DNA of 64,000 nt from Vibrio artabrorum (GTDB lineage: Bacteria > Pseudomonadota > Gammaproteobacteria > Enterobacterales > Vibrionaceae), in the NCBI RefSeq assembly GCF_024347295.1, contig NZ_AP025458.1, forward strand, positions 2,790,001 through 2,854,000, written 5' to 3'. Within the stretch, counting starts at the first letter, position 1, and every line of letters starts with the position of its first letter. Below the pieces are notes generated by a model, which searched no databases, was not told where the DNA came from, and saw only the letters and a program-made list of their open reading frames with translations. The position numbers and the translations under genes were made by a program. This document shows, in pieces, positions 46,579 to 55,639 of this stretch.

Positions 46579-47466
46579 ATGCCTTGGATTCAAATCAAGC
46601 TTAATGCGACCAATGAAAATGCCGAACAAATCGGCGACATGTTAATGGAAGAGACAGGTGCTCTTTCCGTAACTTTCCTTGATGCACAAGATACCCCTGT
46701 ATTTGAGCCTCTGCCGGGTGAAACTCGCCTTTGGGGTAACACTGACATTCTCGCGCTTTACGACGCTGAGACTGATACAGGCGTCGTCCTAGCACAGATT
46801 AAAGCCAGCAACATGTTCCCTGCGGACTTTGCTCATAAAGTAGAGCAAATTGAAGACAAGGATTGGGAGCGTGAATGGATGGACAACTTCCACCCAATGA
46901 AGTTTGGTGAGCGTCTTTGGATCTGCCCTAGCTGGCGCGATATCCCAGAACCGGACGCTGTAAATGTAATGCTGGATCCCGGTCTTGCATTTGGTACCGG
47001 TACTCACCCAACCACCGCATTGTGTCTTGAGTGGCTTGAAGGTCTCGATCTAACAGGCAAAACGGTTATCGACTTCGGTTGTGGTTCTGGCATCCTAGCA
47101 ATTGCTGCGATCAAACTGGGCGCCGCAAGAGTTATCGGGATCGACATTGATCCTCAAGCTCTGCTGGCCTCAAAAGATAATGCACAGCGCAACGGCGTGG
47201 CTGATCAATTAGACGTGTTCTTACCACAAGATCAACCGGAAGGTTTGTTAGCGGACGTCGTCGTTGCCAATATTCTTGCCGGTCCATTACGCGACCTATC
47301 AAGCATCATCAAGGGCCTAGTTAAGCCAAATGGTGTGCTCGCCATGTCGGGCGTTTTAGATACCCAAGCGGAAGATGTCGCGACATATTATCGTGATGAG
47401 CTTCACATTGATCCAATTATCGAGCAACAAGAGTGGTGTCGAATCTCTGGTCGCAAACAAGGCTAG
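46579..47466 (+). CDS. prmA: Ribosomal protein L11 methyltransferase
   Basis: SAM-dependent trimethylation of ribosomal protein L11. 295 residues: N-terminal L11-recognition domain (opens [13 protein letters not shown]) and a Rossmann methyltransferase domain with [18 protein letters not shown] at about 134-151, [16 protein letters not shown] at about 161-176 and [10 protein letters not shown] near 229. It precedes dusB-fis, the usual gammaproteobacterial order. Confidence 0.96.
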   Translation: MPWIQIKLNATNENAEQIGDMLMEETGALSVTFLDAQDTPVFEPLPGETRLWGNTDILALYDAETDTGVVLAQIKASNMFPADFAHKVEQIEDKDWEREWMDNFHPMKFGERLWICPSWRDIPEPDAVNVMLDPGLAFGTGTHPTTALCLEWLEGLDLTGKTVIDFGCGSGILAIAAIKLGAARVIGIDIDPQALLASKDNAQRNGVADQLDVFLPQDQPEGLLADVVVANILAGPLRDLSSIIKGLVKPNGVLAMSGVLDTQAEDVATYYRDELHIDPIIEQQEWCRISGRKQG

Positions 47467-47541
47467 ACAAGACTTTCAGCGCTAATTGATTGAATTTTAT
47501 GCCAATTACAAAAACAAATTGTAAATGCTCAAATATTAGTC

Positions 47542-47578
47542 TTTTCACGCAGCGAAAAAATGCGTAAAATGCGCGCCC
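47542..47578 (+). promoter_or_regulatory. dusB-fis promoter with GC-rich discriminator
   Basis: TTTTCA (47542-47547), 17 nt, TAAAAT (47565-47570), then GCGCGCCC (47571-47578). A G/C discriminator right after the -10 is a known mark of promoters under stringent (ppGpp/DksA) control, as for E. coli dusB-fis. Confidence 0.6.
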
Positions 47579-47605
47579 TTGCTGGTACAGAACTGTGATG
47601 ACGTT

Positions 47606-48574
47606 TTGAAAATCGGAAATTATCAACTTAAGAACAATCTAATCGTCGCTCCAATGGCTGGCGTAACGGATAGACCATTCCGTGAGTTGTGTCTTCGCTA
47701 TGGTGCGGGGATGGCCGTCAGTGAAATGATGTCCTCCAACCCGCAAGTTTGGAAAACGTCAAAGTCTCAGCAGCGTATGGTACATGAAGGCGAATCGGGC
47801 ATTCGTTCAGTACAAATCGCTGGTGCGGATCCACAGCTTATGGCCGAAGCTGCTCAATTCAATGTTGCTAACGGTGCGCAAATCATCGATATCAATATGG
47901 GTTGTCCAGCCAAAAAAGTGAATAAGAAGCTTGCGGGCTCAGCCCTACTGCAGCATCCAGAACTCATCGAAGATATTCTGAAAGCGGTGGTAAATGCTGT
48001 CGATGTTCCAGTAACGTTGAAAACGCGCACGGGCTGGGATACAGACAATCGAAACTGTGTCCAAATTGCTAAAATAGCCGAACACTGTGGCATACAAGCT
48101 CTTGCCCTTCACGGGAGAACTCGCGCTTGTATGTACAAAGGTAAGGCAGAATACAAACACATTAAAGCGGCAAAACAAGCCGTATCTATTCCGGTTATCG
48201 CTAACGGTGATATCGATAGCCCGGAAAAAGCGAAGTTTGTGCTGGAGTACACTGGCGCTGACGCTTTAATGATAGGTCGACCTGCCCAAGGACGTCCTTG
48301 GATTTTTAATGAAATCCAACACTATTTGGAAAACGGCACCACGATGGATCCGCTCCCGATTTCGGAAGTGAAAGACATCATGCTTGGTCATGTGAACGCT
48401 CTCCATGAGTTTTATGGTGAGTTTTTAGGCCCCCGAATTGCCCGCAAGCATGTGGGTTGGTACCTAAAAGAACATGAACAAGCGAGTGAGTTTCGCCGTA
48501 CCTTCAACGCATTCGAAGCAGGTGATCTGCAGCTTGAAGCGCTCGAAGGTTTTTTTGATAACGTTGCACCATAA
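47606..48574 (+). CDS. dusB: tRNA-dihydrouridine synthase B
   Basis: FMN-dependent reduction of uridine to dihydrouridine in tRNA. Family comparison puts the start at TTG 47606 ([19 protein letters not shown]); an earlier TTG at 47579 would add nine residues and lies right at the predicted transcription start. 322 residues: [36 protein letters not shown], active-site Cys in [25 protein letters not shown] and [18 protein letters not shown]. First gene of the dusB-fis operon, 23 nt before fis. Confidence 0.93.
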   Translation: MKIGNYQLKNNLIVAPMAGVTDRPFRELCLRYGAGMAVSEMMSSNPQVWKTSKSQQRMVHEGESGIRSVQIAGADPQLMAEAAQFNVANGAQIIDINMGCPAKKVNKKLAGSALLQHPELIEDILKAVVNAVDVPVTLKTRTGWDTDNRNCVQIAKIAEHCGIQALALHGRTRACMYKGKAEYKHIKAAKQAVSIPVIANGDIDSPEKAKFVLEYTGADALMIGRPAQGRPWIFNEIQHYLENGTTMDPLPISEVKDIMLGHVNALHEFYGEFLGPRIARKHVGWYLKEHEQASEFRRTFNAFEAGDLQLEALEGFFDNVAP

Positions 48575-48597
48575 TTACGAGAAGAGCTAGACCGAAT

Positions 48598-48894
48598 ATG
48601 TTCGAACAAAATCTGACTTCAGAAGCATTGACAGTAACTACAGTTACATCACAAGACCAAATCACGCAGAAGCCACTACGTGACTCAGTTAAAGCATCAT
48701 TGAAAAATTACCTTGCTCAATTAAACGGTCAAGAAGTCAGCGAGTTATACGAATTAGTATTAGCTGAAGTTGAACAGCCACTACTAGACACTATCATGCA
48801 GTACACTCGCGGCAACCAAACTCGCGCAGCAACCATGATGGGTATTAACCGCGGTACTCTTCGCAAGAAACTTAAAAAATACGGCATGAACTAA
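48598..48894 (+). CDS. fis: DNA-binding protein Fis
   Basis: Nucleoid-associated protein that activates rRNA transcription and shapes chromosome topology. 98 residues: a mobile N-terminal beta-hairpin arm, dimerisation helices ([20 protein letters not shown]) and the C-terminal helix-turn-helix ([20 protein letters not shown]). Length and sequence are almost identical to enterobacterial Fis. Co-transcribed with dusB. Confidence 0.98.
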   Translation: MFEQNLTSEALTVTTVTSQDQITQKPLRDSVKASLKNYLAQLNGQEVSELYELVLAEVEQPLLDTIMQYTRGNQTRAATMMGINRGTLRKKLKKYGMN

Positions 48895-48920
48895 TCGTTC
48901 TTTCGTAATTTTTTGAATTG

Positions 48921-48956
48921 AAAGCCGAGCTCACTTTTTGAGCTTGGCTTTTTTTT
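48921..48956 (+). terminator. Terminator after fis
   Basis: AAAGCCGAGCTCA pairs with TGAGCTTGGCTTT (one mismatch-type G-T) and runs into seven or more T. Confidence 0.9.
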
Positions 48957-49023
48957 GCCCGGTCGATAGTATCGCAGAGAGCGGACTGTACGGGAGATGC
49001 CCCTCCTCTTGATACAACACCGG

Positions 49024-49455
49024 TTAGCGGCAACAGCGCCCTTTGTCGACGTTGGCTGAGTCTAAGGCTGCCAGAATCGAACAATGGCTTGCATCATCGT
49101 CTACATGGCCACAACACGCATCATTAATCTTTTTAAGTGCGGTACGAATCTTAGTTAACTCGGAAATCTTCTCATCGATCATCTCTAGTTTTGCTGAGGT
49201 AATCGACTTCACTTCGGCGCAACTGTGCTGTGTTGCTTCTAAGCGAATCTCAAGCAATTCTTTAATCTCATCCAAACTTAGCCCCAACGCTTTAGATTTG
49301 AGAATAAACGTCACCTGTTTCTGGTTATTTTCATCATATAGACGATAACCCGATTCACTGCGACCAGCTGGCGCGATCAGGTTATTCTTCTCATAAAATC
49401 GTAAGGTATCGGCTGTCACGCCACATCTTTTCGCTAATTCACCAATCTGAAACAT
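49024..49455 (-). CDS. zntR: MerR-family zinc-responsive regulator ZntR
   Basis: 143-residue MerR-family activator, start at ATG 49455 (MFQIGELAKRCGVTADTLRF) behind AGGA; an ATG eight codons upstream is less likely. After the winged helix and coiled coil, the zinc ligands appear: Cys79, Cys114, Cys115, His117, Cys125 (NDACCGH, HCSIL), with extra Cys-Cys-Arg at the very C-terminus. In E. coli ZntR activates the Zn exporter zntA; no zntA lies in this window. Confidence 0.88.
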   Translation of the reverse strand: MFQIGELAKRCGVTADTLRFYEKNNLIAPAGRSESGYRLYDENNQKQVTFILKSKALGLSLDEIKELLEIRLEATQHSCAEVKSITSAKLEMIDEKISELTKIRTALKKINDACCGHVDDDASHCSILAALDSANVDKGRCCR

Positions 49456-49779
49456 GTTCTGTCCTATTCTTTCGTCCATTCCACGATTAACCTTGTTGTT
49501 ACTTTTCAGGCTGAAATGACACTTTTCATAATTAATTTTGAGATGCCAAACGATTGCGCGAGCTTTTTTGTAATAAATTAGTTAGAATCTGCGCCATCAA
49601 ATTTGGTGTTGGTTATCTTATCGCTAAATCATAAGACGAACCCAAAAGGTCTTTACCAAAACTGACCAATATTTTATCTCTTACTGGTATCTAAGATACT
49701 CCACGCTGAGAAGATAGAAACAAGTTCTTTTTTGGCAAATATCTTTATTTTAACCCCATGAATTTGAGGAAATGGAAGC
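49456..49779. promoter_or_regulatory. zntR/purH divergent intergenic region
   Basis: 324 nt. It holds the PurR-like box (49544-49559), a TAGAAT-type -10 (about 49582-49587), then a leader of about 190 nt with a 13-nt palindrome GTATCTAAGATAC (49687-49699) and GAGGAAATGGAAG before purH. The zntR promoter must also lie here. Confidence 0.5.
49544..49559 (+). promoter_or_regulatory. PurR-like operator upstream of purHD
   Basis: TGCCAAACGATTGCGC keeps the core CAAACGATTGC of the PurR consensus ANGCAANCGNTTNCNT, with three mismatches at the edges. It overlaps the -35 area of the likely purH promoter. purHD is a known PurR target in E. coli. Confidence 0.65.
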
Positions 49780-51372
49780 ATGAATAACGCTCGTCCAATT
49801 CGCCGCGCTCTCATCAGCGTATCAGACAAAACTGGTATCGTTGAATTTGCACAAGCTCTTGCTCACCGTGGTGTAGATATCCTATCTACCGGTGGCACTG
49901 CTCGCCTGCTTGCTGAAAAAGGCATCTCTGTTACAGAAGTATCTGACTACACTGGTTTCCCAGAAATGATGGATGGCCGTGTTAAGACTCTGCACCCAAA
50001 AGTTCATGGTGGTGTTCTAGGCCGTCGTGGTCAAGATGATGACGTGATGGAAACTCACGGTATCAACCCTATCGATATGGTAGTTGTAAACCTATACCCA
50101 TTCGCAGAAACCGTGGCTAAAGAAGGTTGTACCCTTGCTGACGCGGTTGAGAACATCGACATCGGTGGCCCAACAATGGTTCGCTCTGCAGCGAAAAACC
50201 ACAAAGACGTGACTATCGTTGTTAACGCACACGACTACGAGCGTGTTGTGGCTGAAATGGACGCGAACGAGCAATCTCTAACGCTAGAGACTCGCTTTGA
50301 TCTCGCTATCGCAGCATTCGAGCACACCGCTGCTTACGACGGCATGATCGCTAACTACTTCGGCACTATGGTTCCTAGCTACGGTGAGAACAAGGAAGGA
50401 GACGAAGAGTCTAAATTCCCTCGCACGTTCAACCAGCAGTTCGAGAAAAAACAAGACATGCGCTACGGTGAGAACAGCCACCAGGCAGCCGCATTCTACG
50501 TTGAAGCAAACCCTGAAGAAGCATCTGTTTCTACTGCTCGCCAAATTCAAGGTAAAGCCCTTTCTTACAACAACATCGCTGACACGGACGCTGCACTGGA
50601 GTGTGTGAAAGAGTTCGACCAGCCAGCATGTGTCATCGTTAAGCACGCTAACCCATGTGGTGTTGCACTCGGTGAAGACATCCTAGAAGCTTACGACCGC
50701 GCATTCAAAACAGACCCAACGTCTGCATTTGGCGGCATCATTGCTTTCAACCGTGAGCTAGACGCGGCAACAGCAACCGCTATCACTGAGCGTCAATTCG
50801 TTGAAGTTATCATTGCACCATCAGTTTCTGCTGAAGCAGTAGCAATCGTAGCGGCTAAGAAAAACCTGCGCCTACTTGAATGTGGCGAGTGGACAACGAA
50901 GACGACTGGCTTTGACGTGAAACGCGTTAACGGTGGCTTACTCGTTCAAGACCGCGACCAAGGCATGGTGTCTGAAGATGACCTGAAAGTGGTGTCTAAA
51001 CGTCAACCAACCGCTGAAGAATTGAAAGATGCCCTATTCTGCTGGAAAGTCGCGAAATACGTGAAATCTAACGCGATTGTTTACTCGAAAGGCGATATGA
51101 CGATTGGGGTGGGTGCTGGCCAAATGAGCCGCGTTTACTCTGCGAAAATTGCAGGCATCAAAGCGGCAGACGAAGGTCTACAGGTTGAAGGTTGTGTGAT
51201 GGCATCTGACGCGTTCTTCCCATTCCGAGACGGTATCGATGCGGCAGCAGAAGCGGGCATCAAGTGTGTTATCCAACCGGGCGGCTCTATGCGTGATGAC
51301 GAAGTTATCGCTGCTGCAGATGAACACGGCATGGCGATGATCTTTACGGGCATGCGTCACTTCCGCCACTAA
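49780..51372 (+). CDS. purH: Bifunctional AICAR transformylase/IMP cyclohydrolase
   Basis: Last two steps of IMP synthesis. 530 residues: N-terminal IMP cyclohydrolase (MGS-like) domain with [15 protein letters not shown] and [10 protein letters not shown] (about 10-45), and C-terminal transformylase with [14 protein letters not shown] at about 227-240, [15 protein letters not shown] at about 286-300 (catalytic Lys-His) and [11 protein letters not shown]. Normal length. purD follows, but after an unusually long 328-nt spacer. Confidence 0.97.
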   Translation: MNNARPIRRALISVSDKTGIVEFAQALAHRGVDILSTGGTARLLAEKGISVTEVSDYTGFPEMMDGRVKTLHPKVHGGVLGRRGQDDDVMETHGINPIDMVVVNLYPFAETVAKEGCTLADAVENIDIGGPTMVRSAAKNHKDVTIVVNAHDYERVVAEMDANEQSLTLETRFDLAIAAFEHTAAYDGMIANYFGTMVPSYGENKEGDEESKFPRTFNQQFEKKQDMRYGENSHQAAAFYVEANPEEASVSTARQIQGKALSYNNIADTDAALECVKEFDQPACVIVKHANPCGVALGEDILEAYDRAFKTDPTSAFGGIIAFNRELDAATATAITERQFVEVIIAPSVSAEAVAIVAAKKNLRLLECGEWTTKTTGFDVKRVNGGLLVQDRDQGMVSEDDLKVVSKRQPTAEELKDALFCWKVAKYVKSNAIVYSKGDMTIGVGAGQMSRVYSAKIAGIKAADEGLQVEGCVMASDAFFPFRDGIDAAAEAGIKCVIQPGGSMRDDEVIAAADEHGMAMIFTGMRHFRH

Positions 51373-51388
51373 TTCTCTTGTCATCATT

Positions 51389-51483
51389 GGGGCGGTAACT
51401 GCGTTGACTACGCTCGCTTACCCTAATCACATAGCGGGCTATGCTCATAGGGATAAGCTCGCTTGTCGCCTTGTTAGCGCTCC
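51389..51483. repeat. Imperfect 95-nt palindrome, ERIC-like intergenic repeat
   Basis: The inner stem GCTTACCCTAATCACATAGC and GCTATGCTCATAGGGATAAGC meets around a GG centre at about 51436; outer arms GGGGCGGTAAC and GTTAGCGCTCC also pair with interruptions. It resembles dispersed palindromic elements between vibrio genes, recalled from memory rather than searched. Only one copy is in this window. Confidence 0.6.
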
Positions 51484-51619
51484 CACTGATTTAAAGAGAC
51501 CTCAAATAGTTGAATGACGTAAGCACCGACTACTTTGAGCAAGACTTATAATTTTGTTTTTTTTAAATATTCCAATATTTGAAATACGTAGAGCAAGTCA
51601 GAGACTTTAGTTCAAGGAA

Positions 51620-51654
51620 AACACGCGGAGCTTATGACCATAAGTGAGCATGTT
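51620..51654. repeat. Hairpin upstream of purD, ERIC-type motif
   Basis: AACACGC...CTTATG pairs with CATAAG...GCATGTT (one mismatch). GGAGCTTATG followed by CATAAGTGAG recalls the centre of the ERIC consensus. It is followed by a segment ending in the purD ribosome site. Confidence 0.5.
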
Positions 51655-51700
51655 TGACACAGAAATAAAGGCTCTGAAGCAGCTATAAGGATTTTAAAAC

Positions 51701-52990
51701 ATGAATGTACTAATTATTGGTGCCGGCGGTCGTGAGCACGCACTAGGTTGGAAAGCAGCACAAAACCCAAACGTTGAAACAGTCTTCATCGCGCCAGGTA
51801 ACGCAGGCACTGCCCTTGAGCCGAAACTTGAGAACGTAAACATCGGCGTTGAAGACATCGCTGGTTTAGTCGCGTTTGCTCAAGAGAAAAAAATCGAACT
51901 GACTATCGTGGGCCCAGAAGCACCATTAGTCATTGGCGTGGTTGACGCATTCCGAGAAGTGGGTCTGCCTATTTTTGGTCCAACTCAAGCGGCAGCACAG
52001 CTTGAAGGTTCGAAAGCCTTCACCAAAGATTTCCTAGCTCGTCATGACATCCCAACGGGTTACTACGCCAACTTCACTGAGATTGAGCCAGCTCTTGCTT
52101 ACGTACGTGAGCAAGGCGCTCCAATCGTAGTAAAAGCTGACGGTCTTGCGGCGGGTAAAGGCGTTATCGTTGCGATGACCCTTGAAGAAGCTGAAGACGC
52201 AATCAAAGACATGCTAGCGGGCAACGCCTTTGGCGAAGCGGGCAGCCGCGTGGTTATCGAAGAGTTCCTTGAAGGCGAAGAAGCAAGCTTCATCGTAATG
52301 GTTGACGGTTCTAGCGTTCTTCCTATGGCCACCAGCCAAGATCACAAACGTGTTGGCGACAAAGACACGGGGCCTAATACTGGCGGCATGGGTGCTTACT
52401 CTCCAGCTCCAGTTGTGACGCCTGAAATCCACAACCGTATCCTTGAGGAAGTTATCTACCCAACGGTACGTGGTATGGACGCAGAAGGCGCACCTTACAC
52501 GGGTTTCCTTTACGCAGGCCTAATGATCGATGCTGACGGCACCCCTAAGGTTATCGAATACAACTGCCGCTTCGGCGACCCTGAAACGCAACCTATCATG
52601 ATGCGTATGGAGTCAGACCTTGTTGAACTTTGCCTAATGGCTATCGACGAGAAACTCGACCAAGCCGAATCGAAGTGGGATCCGCGCGCGTCTATCGGTG
52701 TTGTTCTTGCGGCTGGCGGTTACCCGGCTGACTACGCAAAAGGTGACGTTATTTCACTCCCAACAAGCGAAGTTGAAGGCCAAAAGATTTTCCATGCAGG
52801 TACGACAAATAACGAAGCTGGCGATGTGGTGACAAACGGCGGTCGTGTACTGTGTGCTACCGCACTGGGTAACACGGTTTCTGAGGCTCAGGAGCGCGCC
52901 TACGCGTTAACTAAGCAGGTTAGCTGGAAAGGTATGTTCCACCGTAATGACATAGGTTACCGTGCGATTGCGCGCGAGCAAGAGCAGTAA
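51701..52990 (+). CDS. purD: Phosphoribosylamine-glycine ligase
   Basis: Joins glycine to phosphoribosylamine with ATP in purine synthesis. 429 residues, ATP-grasp fold: MNVLIIGAGGREHALGWKA at the N-terminus, IVVKADGLAAGKGVIVA at about 143-159, TGGMGAYSPAPVV at about 227-239, and YNCRFGDPETQP at about 287-298 with metal ligands. Normal length; second gene of purHD. Confidence 0.97.
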   Translation: MNVLIIGAGGREHALGWKAAQNPNVETVFIAPGNAGTALEPKLENVNIGVEDIAGLVAFAQEKKIELTIVGPEAPLVIGVVDAFREVGLPIFGPTQAAAQLEGSKAFTKDFLARHDIPTGYYANFTEIEPALAYVREQGAPIVVKADGLAAGKGVIVAMTLEEAEDAIKDMLAGNAFGEAGSRVVIEEFLEGEEASFIVMVDGSSVLPMATSQDHKRVGDKDTGPNTGGMGAYSPAPVVTPEIHNRILEEVIYPTVRGMDAEGAPYTGFLYAGLMIDADGTPKVIEYNCRFGDPETQPIMMRMESDLVELCLMAIDEKLDQAESKWDPRASIGVVLAAGGYPADYAKGDVISLPTSEVEGQKIFHAGTTNNEAGDVVTNGGRVLCATALGNTVSEAQERAYALTKQVSWKGMFHRNDIGYRAIAREQEQ

Positions 52991-53037
52991 TCCACTGCAT
53001 CACTCGTATAGTTCCGTATAAGCAGTACTAAATAACA

Positions 53038-53067
53038 AGAAAAGGCGCCTTAATCGGCGCCTTTTTA
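53038..53067. terminator. Terminator after purD
   Basis: AAAGGCGCC pairs with GGCGCCTTT across TTAATC and is followed by TTATT. The symmetric A- and T-runs mean it could also serve the convergent DUF1481 gene. Confidence 0.88.
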
Positions 53068-53086
53068 TTGCTTAGTCTTTTTAACT

Positions 53087-53785
53087 CTACTTTTTGAGCA
53101 ATGATGGTCTTGTCACACAATCATGGCTGCCATCACCTAACATCAATAACTCTTTAACCGTCACGTTACTCCGTGAATTGCTGCCAAGAAATGCGGCATA
53201 GCTTTTCACAGGTGCTAAGCTATCGGTCGCGAAACTTGGTAAGGGTTGATTGAACTCAAAGCGAACAAGCTTACCCTCTGAGCACACATCAAAAGAGTGA
53301 CCATTCCAGTAACCCTGAATCATTCTTAGCCCCTCATCATTTTGCTCCCTGACGGTTTCTAGAACTGACCGAGCTTCTGCCTGATAGTTTTCAAGCTGCT
53401 TTGTTTGAATGGGTAATACCTTACTACCGAGACGGTACTGTTGATACACAGCTTCGCCTGACTTATTAAAGCGTACGTGGACATGGTAAGGAACCCGCTC
53501 AATCGATGCATTTCGCTGTTCGCCTTCACGAACAAATTCGCGAAGTATACCGTTCGACCAGACATAATCGGTTTTGTACCAACCGTAATCGCCCATAATG
53601 ACGTAGTCAGCGGAGGTGTGAGGTTGTGTTGATTGGTTAGTAACCCAATAGAAACTTGTCGCGTCGCCCATAACTTGGCCGCCGGTGTAGGTTTCGAATT
53701 GCTCTAAACTTGTGTGAGGGCTTGTTGAAGAACAGCCAATAAGAAATGTAGATAACAGTGAAACGAGAATGAATGCTTTTTTCAT
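53087..53785 (-). CDS. DUF1481-family lipoprotein (YjaH-like)
   Basis: 232-residue predicted lipoprotein: signal peptide with lipobox LIGC (Cys18), then SSTSPHTSLEQFETYTGG. No function is known. Position next to hupA matches E. coli yjaH, and the length and motif style fit DUF1481. The start codon abuts the T-tract of the hupA terminator hairpin, with AGG 5 nt upstream inside the hairpin's flank. Residue after Cys18 is Ser, so sorting to the outer membrane is expected. Confidence 0.75.
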   Translation of the reverse strand: MKKAFILVSLLSTFLIGCSSTSPHTSLEQFETYTGGQVMGDATSFYWVTNQSTQPHTSADYVIMGDYGWYKTDYVWSNGILREFVREGEQRNASIERVPYHVHVRFNKSGEAVYQQYRLGSKVLPIQTKQLENYQAEARSVLETVREQNDEGLRMIQGYWNGHSFDVCSEGKLVRFEFNQPLPSFATDSLAPVKSYAAFLGSNSRSNVTVKELLMLGDGSHDCVTRPSLLKK

Positions 53786-53826
53786 AAAAACCTGTACCGA
53801 GGTGAAATACGACTACCTCGGTACAG
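53786..53826 (-). terminator. hupA terminator hairpin overlapping the next gene's ribosome site
   Basis: CTGTACCGAGGT (53792-53803) and ACCTCGGTACAG (53815-53826) form a perfect 12-bp stem with an 11-nt loop; on the minus strand it is followed by GTTTTT and then directly by the ATG of the DUF1481 gene at 53785. Confidence 0.85.
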
Positions 53827-53832
53827 TTTAGA

Positions 53833-54105
53833 TTATTTCACCGAATCTTTCAGTGCTTTACCTGCTACAAATGCAGGAACATTTGCCGCAGCGATTTGGA
53901 TCTCATCACCCGTTTTTGGGTTGCGACCCGTACGAGCTGCACGGTGGTTTACTTTAAAAGTACCAAAACCAATTAGCTGAACTTGATCGCCATCTTTAAG
54001 CGCATCTGTAACACCGCCAAGAGTCGCCTCTAGAGCCGCTTTCGCTTGCGCCTTTGAAAGGTCCGCTTTTTCAGCAATAAAGTCGATTAATTGAGTCTTG
54101 TTCAT
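53833..54105 (-). CDS. hupA: DNA-binding protein HU, alpha type
   Basis: Small histone-like nucleoid protein, 90 residues. [20 protein letters not shown] and the beta-arm [20 protein letters not shown] with the DNA-intercalating Asn-Pro are the HU signature. The neighbourhood purHD, DUF416, DUF1481 matches E. coli hupA, not hupB. Strong codon bias; AAGGG-type ribosome site. Confidence 0.96.
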   Translation of the reverse strand: MNKTQLIDFIAEKADLSKAQAKAALEATLGGVTDALKDGDQVQLIGFGTFKVNHRAARTGRNPKTGDEIQIAAANVPAFVAGKALKDSVK

Positions 54106-54374
54106 TTAGGTTTCCCTTCTTTGTAATTTTGAATTCAATTCACTCTAAAACATAAATGCCCTATCTGGCAAAGGTTTGTCGTCGATCTTTAGCTCTAATG
54201 CCGTAGTTTTAGCCACAATATGAGTAATAACTCACAATTTGTTACTGATTTTCTACAGCGACCCCTTGTTTAAAAGGGCTTGAGAGTGAAATTAATGATG
54301 ACCTAACGAGTATTTATTCTCTATAATCCACGCTGAATCGCTGCTAAAGCGTACAATTTAATTTAAGGGCAAAC

Positions 54375-55559
54375 ATGCTGCTGCTAACTATTTACGTCTC
54401 CATTGCTATTGGAGTTTCTTTCATTTGTTCTGTTTTGGAAGCTGTACTTTTGAGTATTAGTCCGAGCTACATTGCTCAGCTAAAACAAAATGGGCACCCT
54501 GCAGCAAAGTCTTTAGACAAACTGAAAACAGATATTGACCGCCCACTTGCGTCAATTTTAACGCTCAACACCATTGCACATACTATCGGCGCGGCGACAG
54601 CAGGTGCACAAGCGGCGGTCGTTTTTGGTAGCCAATGGTTAGGCGTCTTCTCTGCCGTGCTAACACTGGGTATTTTAGTCTTATCTGAAATTGTTCCCAA
54701 AACCATTGGTGCAACCTACTGGCGTCAACTGGCTCCAACGTCAGCAAGTGTGCTTCGTTGGATGGTGTTCTTCCTGACACCGTTTGTATGGTTCTCTGAG
54801 CAAATCACGAAGCGCCTAGCTCGCGGTCACCAAGCACCAAAAATGCGAGAAGAGCTATCGGCGATGGCGATTTTGGCAAAAGAGAGTGGTGAGTTTGCAG
54901 AAGGCGAATCAAAAATTCTGAGTAACCTACTGGGTATTCAAGACGTCCCTGTGACTCAAGTCATGACGCCGCGCCCCGTGGTATTCCGTGTTGATGCAGA
55001 AATGAGTGTAAATACCTTCCTAGAGCAACATAAAGACACGCCATTCTCACGCCCACTGGTTTACAGCGAGCAGAGCGACAACATTATCGGTTTTGTTCAC
55101 CGCTTAGAGCTGTTTAGATTGCAGCAAGCAGGTTGTGGTGAGAAAGCGTTAGGTGAAGTCATGCGCCCTATCCATGTACTCCTGAACAACATGGGCTTAG
55201 CGAAAGCCTTTGACCAGATGATGGCAAACCGCCTGCAACTGTCTTTGGTTGTGGACGAGTACGGCACCATTCAGGGCATCATCACCCTAGAAGATATCTT
55301 TGAGCACCTAGTGGGCGAAGAGATTGTCGACGAGGCGGATAAGACGACTGACATGCAAGAACTGGCGTTCCAACGCTGGGAAAAATGGAAAGAAACACAC
55401 GGTGTTATCGAAAACCGCGATGACGACGAGGATGAGCAAGAGCAAGACACTCCAACTGACAACCACTCTTCAGACACAAGATCAGCGGATGACAACAACG
55501 AATCCAAAGATAAGGCATCAAAAGACAAAGTGCAGAACGAAGACAAAAAAGACGCTTAA
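54375..55559 (+). CDS. CNNM/CorB-like membrane protein with CBS domains
   Basis: 394 residues: DUF21/CNNM transmembrane domain with four hydrophobic segments (about 1-145; TIYVSIAIGVSFICSVLEAV opens it, and LVLSEIVPKTIGATYW is the family signature), then a CBS pair (about 190-310; VTQVMTPRPVVFRVD, LSLVVDEYGTIQGIITLEDI). The C-terminal 70 residues are very acidic and low complexity, replacing the usual CorC_HlyC domain. CNNM/CorB proteins are linked to Mg2+ and other divalent-cation transport; here only the family is certain. Confidence 0.87.
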   Translation: MLLLTIYVSIAIGVSFICSVLEAVLLSISPSYIAQLKQNGHPAAKSLDKLKTDIDRPLASILTLNTIAHTIGAATAGAQAAVVFGSQWLGVFSAVLTLGILVLSEIVPKTIGATYWRQLAPTSASVLRWMVFFLTPFVWFSEQITKRLARGHQAPKMREELSAMAILAKESGEFAEGESKILSNLLGIQDVPVTQVMTPRPVVFRVDAEMSVNTFLEQHKDTPFSRPLVYSEQSDNIIGFVHRLELFRLQQAGCGEKALGEVMRPIHVLLNNMGLAKAFDQMMANRLQLSLVVDEYGTIQGIITLEDIFEHLVGEEIVDEADKTTDMQELAFQRWEKWKETHGVIENRDDDEDEQEQDTPTDNHSSDTRSADDNNESKDKASKDKVQNEDKKDA

Positions 55560-55585
55560 TCTCAATGTGATACCGTCAAATGCAA

Positions 55586-55614
55586 CAAAGGCTCCCTAGG
55601 GAGCCTTTGTTTTT
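55586..55614. terminator. Convergent terminator
   Basis: CAAAGGCTCC pairs with GGAGCCTTTG across CTAG and is followed by TTTTT on the plus strand. Lies between the CNNM-type gene and the DUF416 gene. Confidence 0.85.
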
Positions 55615-55639
55615 ATTCATGTTTTGGTGCTATTGCGAA

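Larger units (their letters stand above)
51373..51700. other. purH-purD spacer with repeat elements
   Basis: 328 nt between two genes that are almost adjacent in E. coli. It carries a 95-nt imperfect palindrome (51389-51483), a T-run with A/T-rich DNA (51548-51590), a hairpin (51620-51654) and AAGGA before purD. No credible reading frame. Confidence 0.6.
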
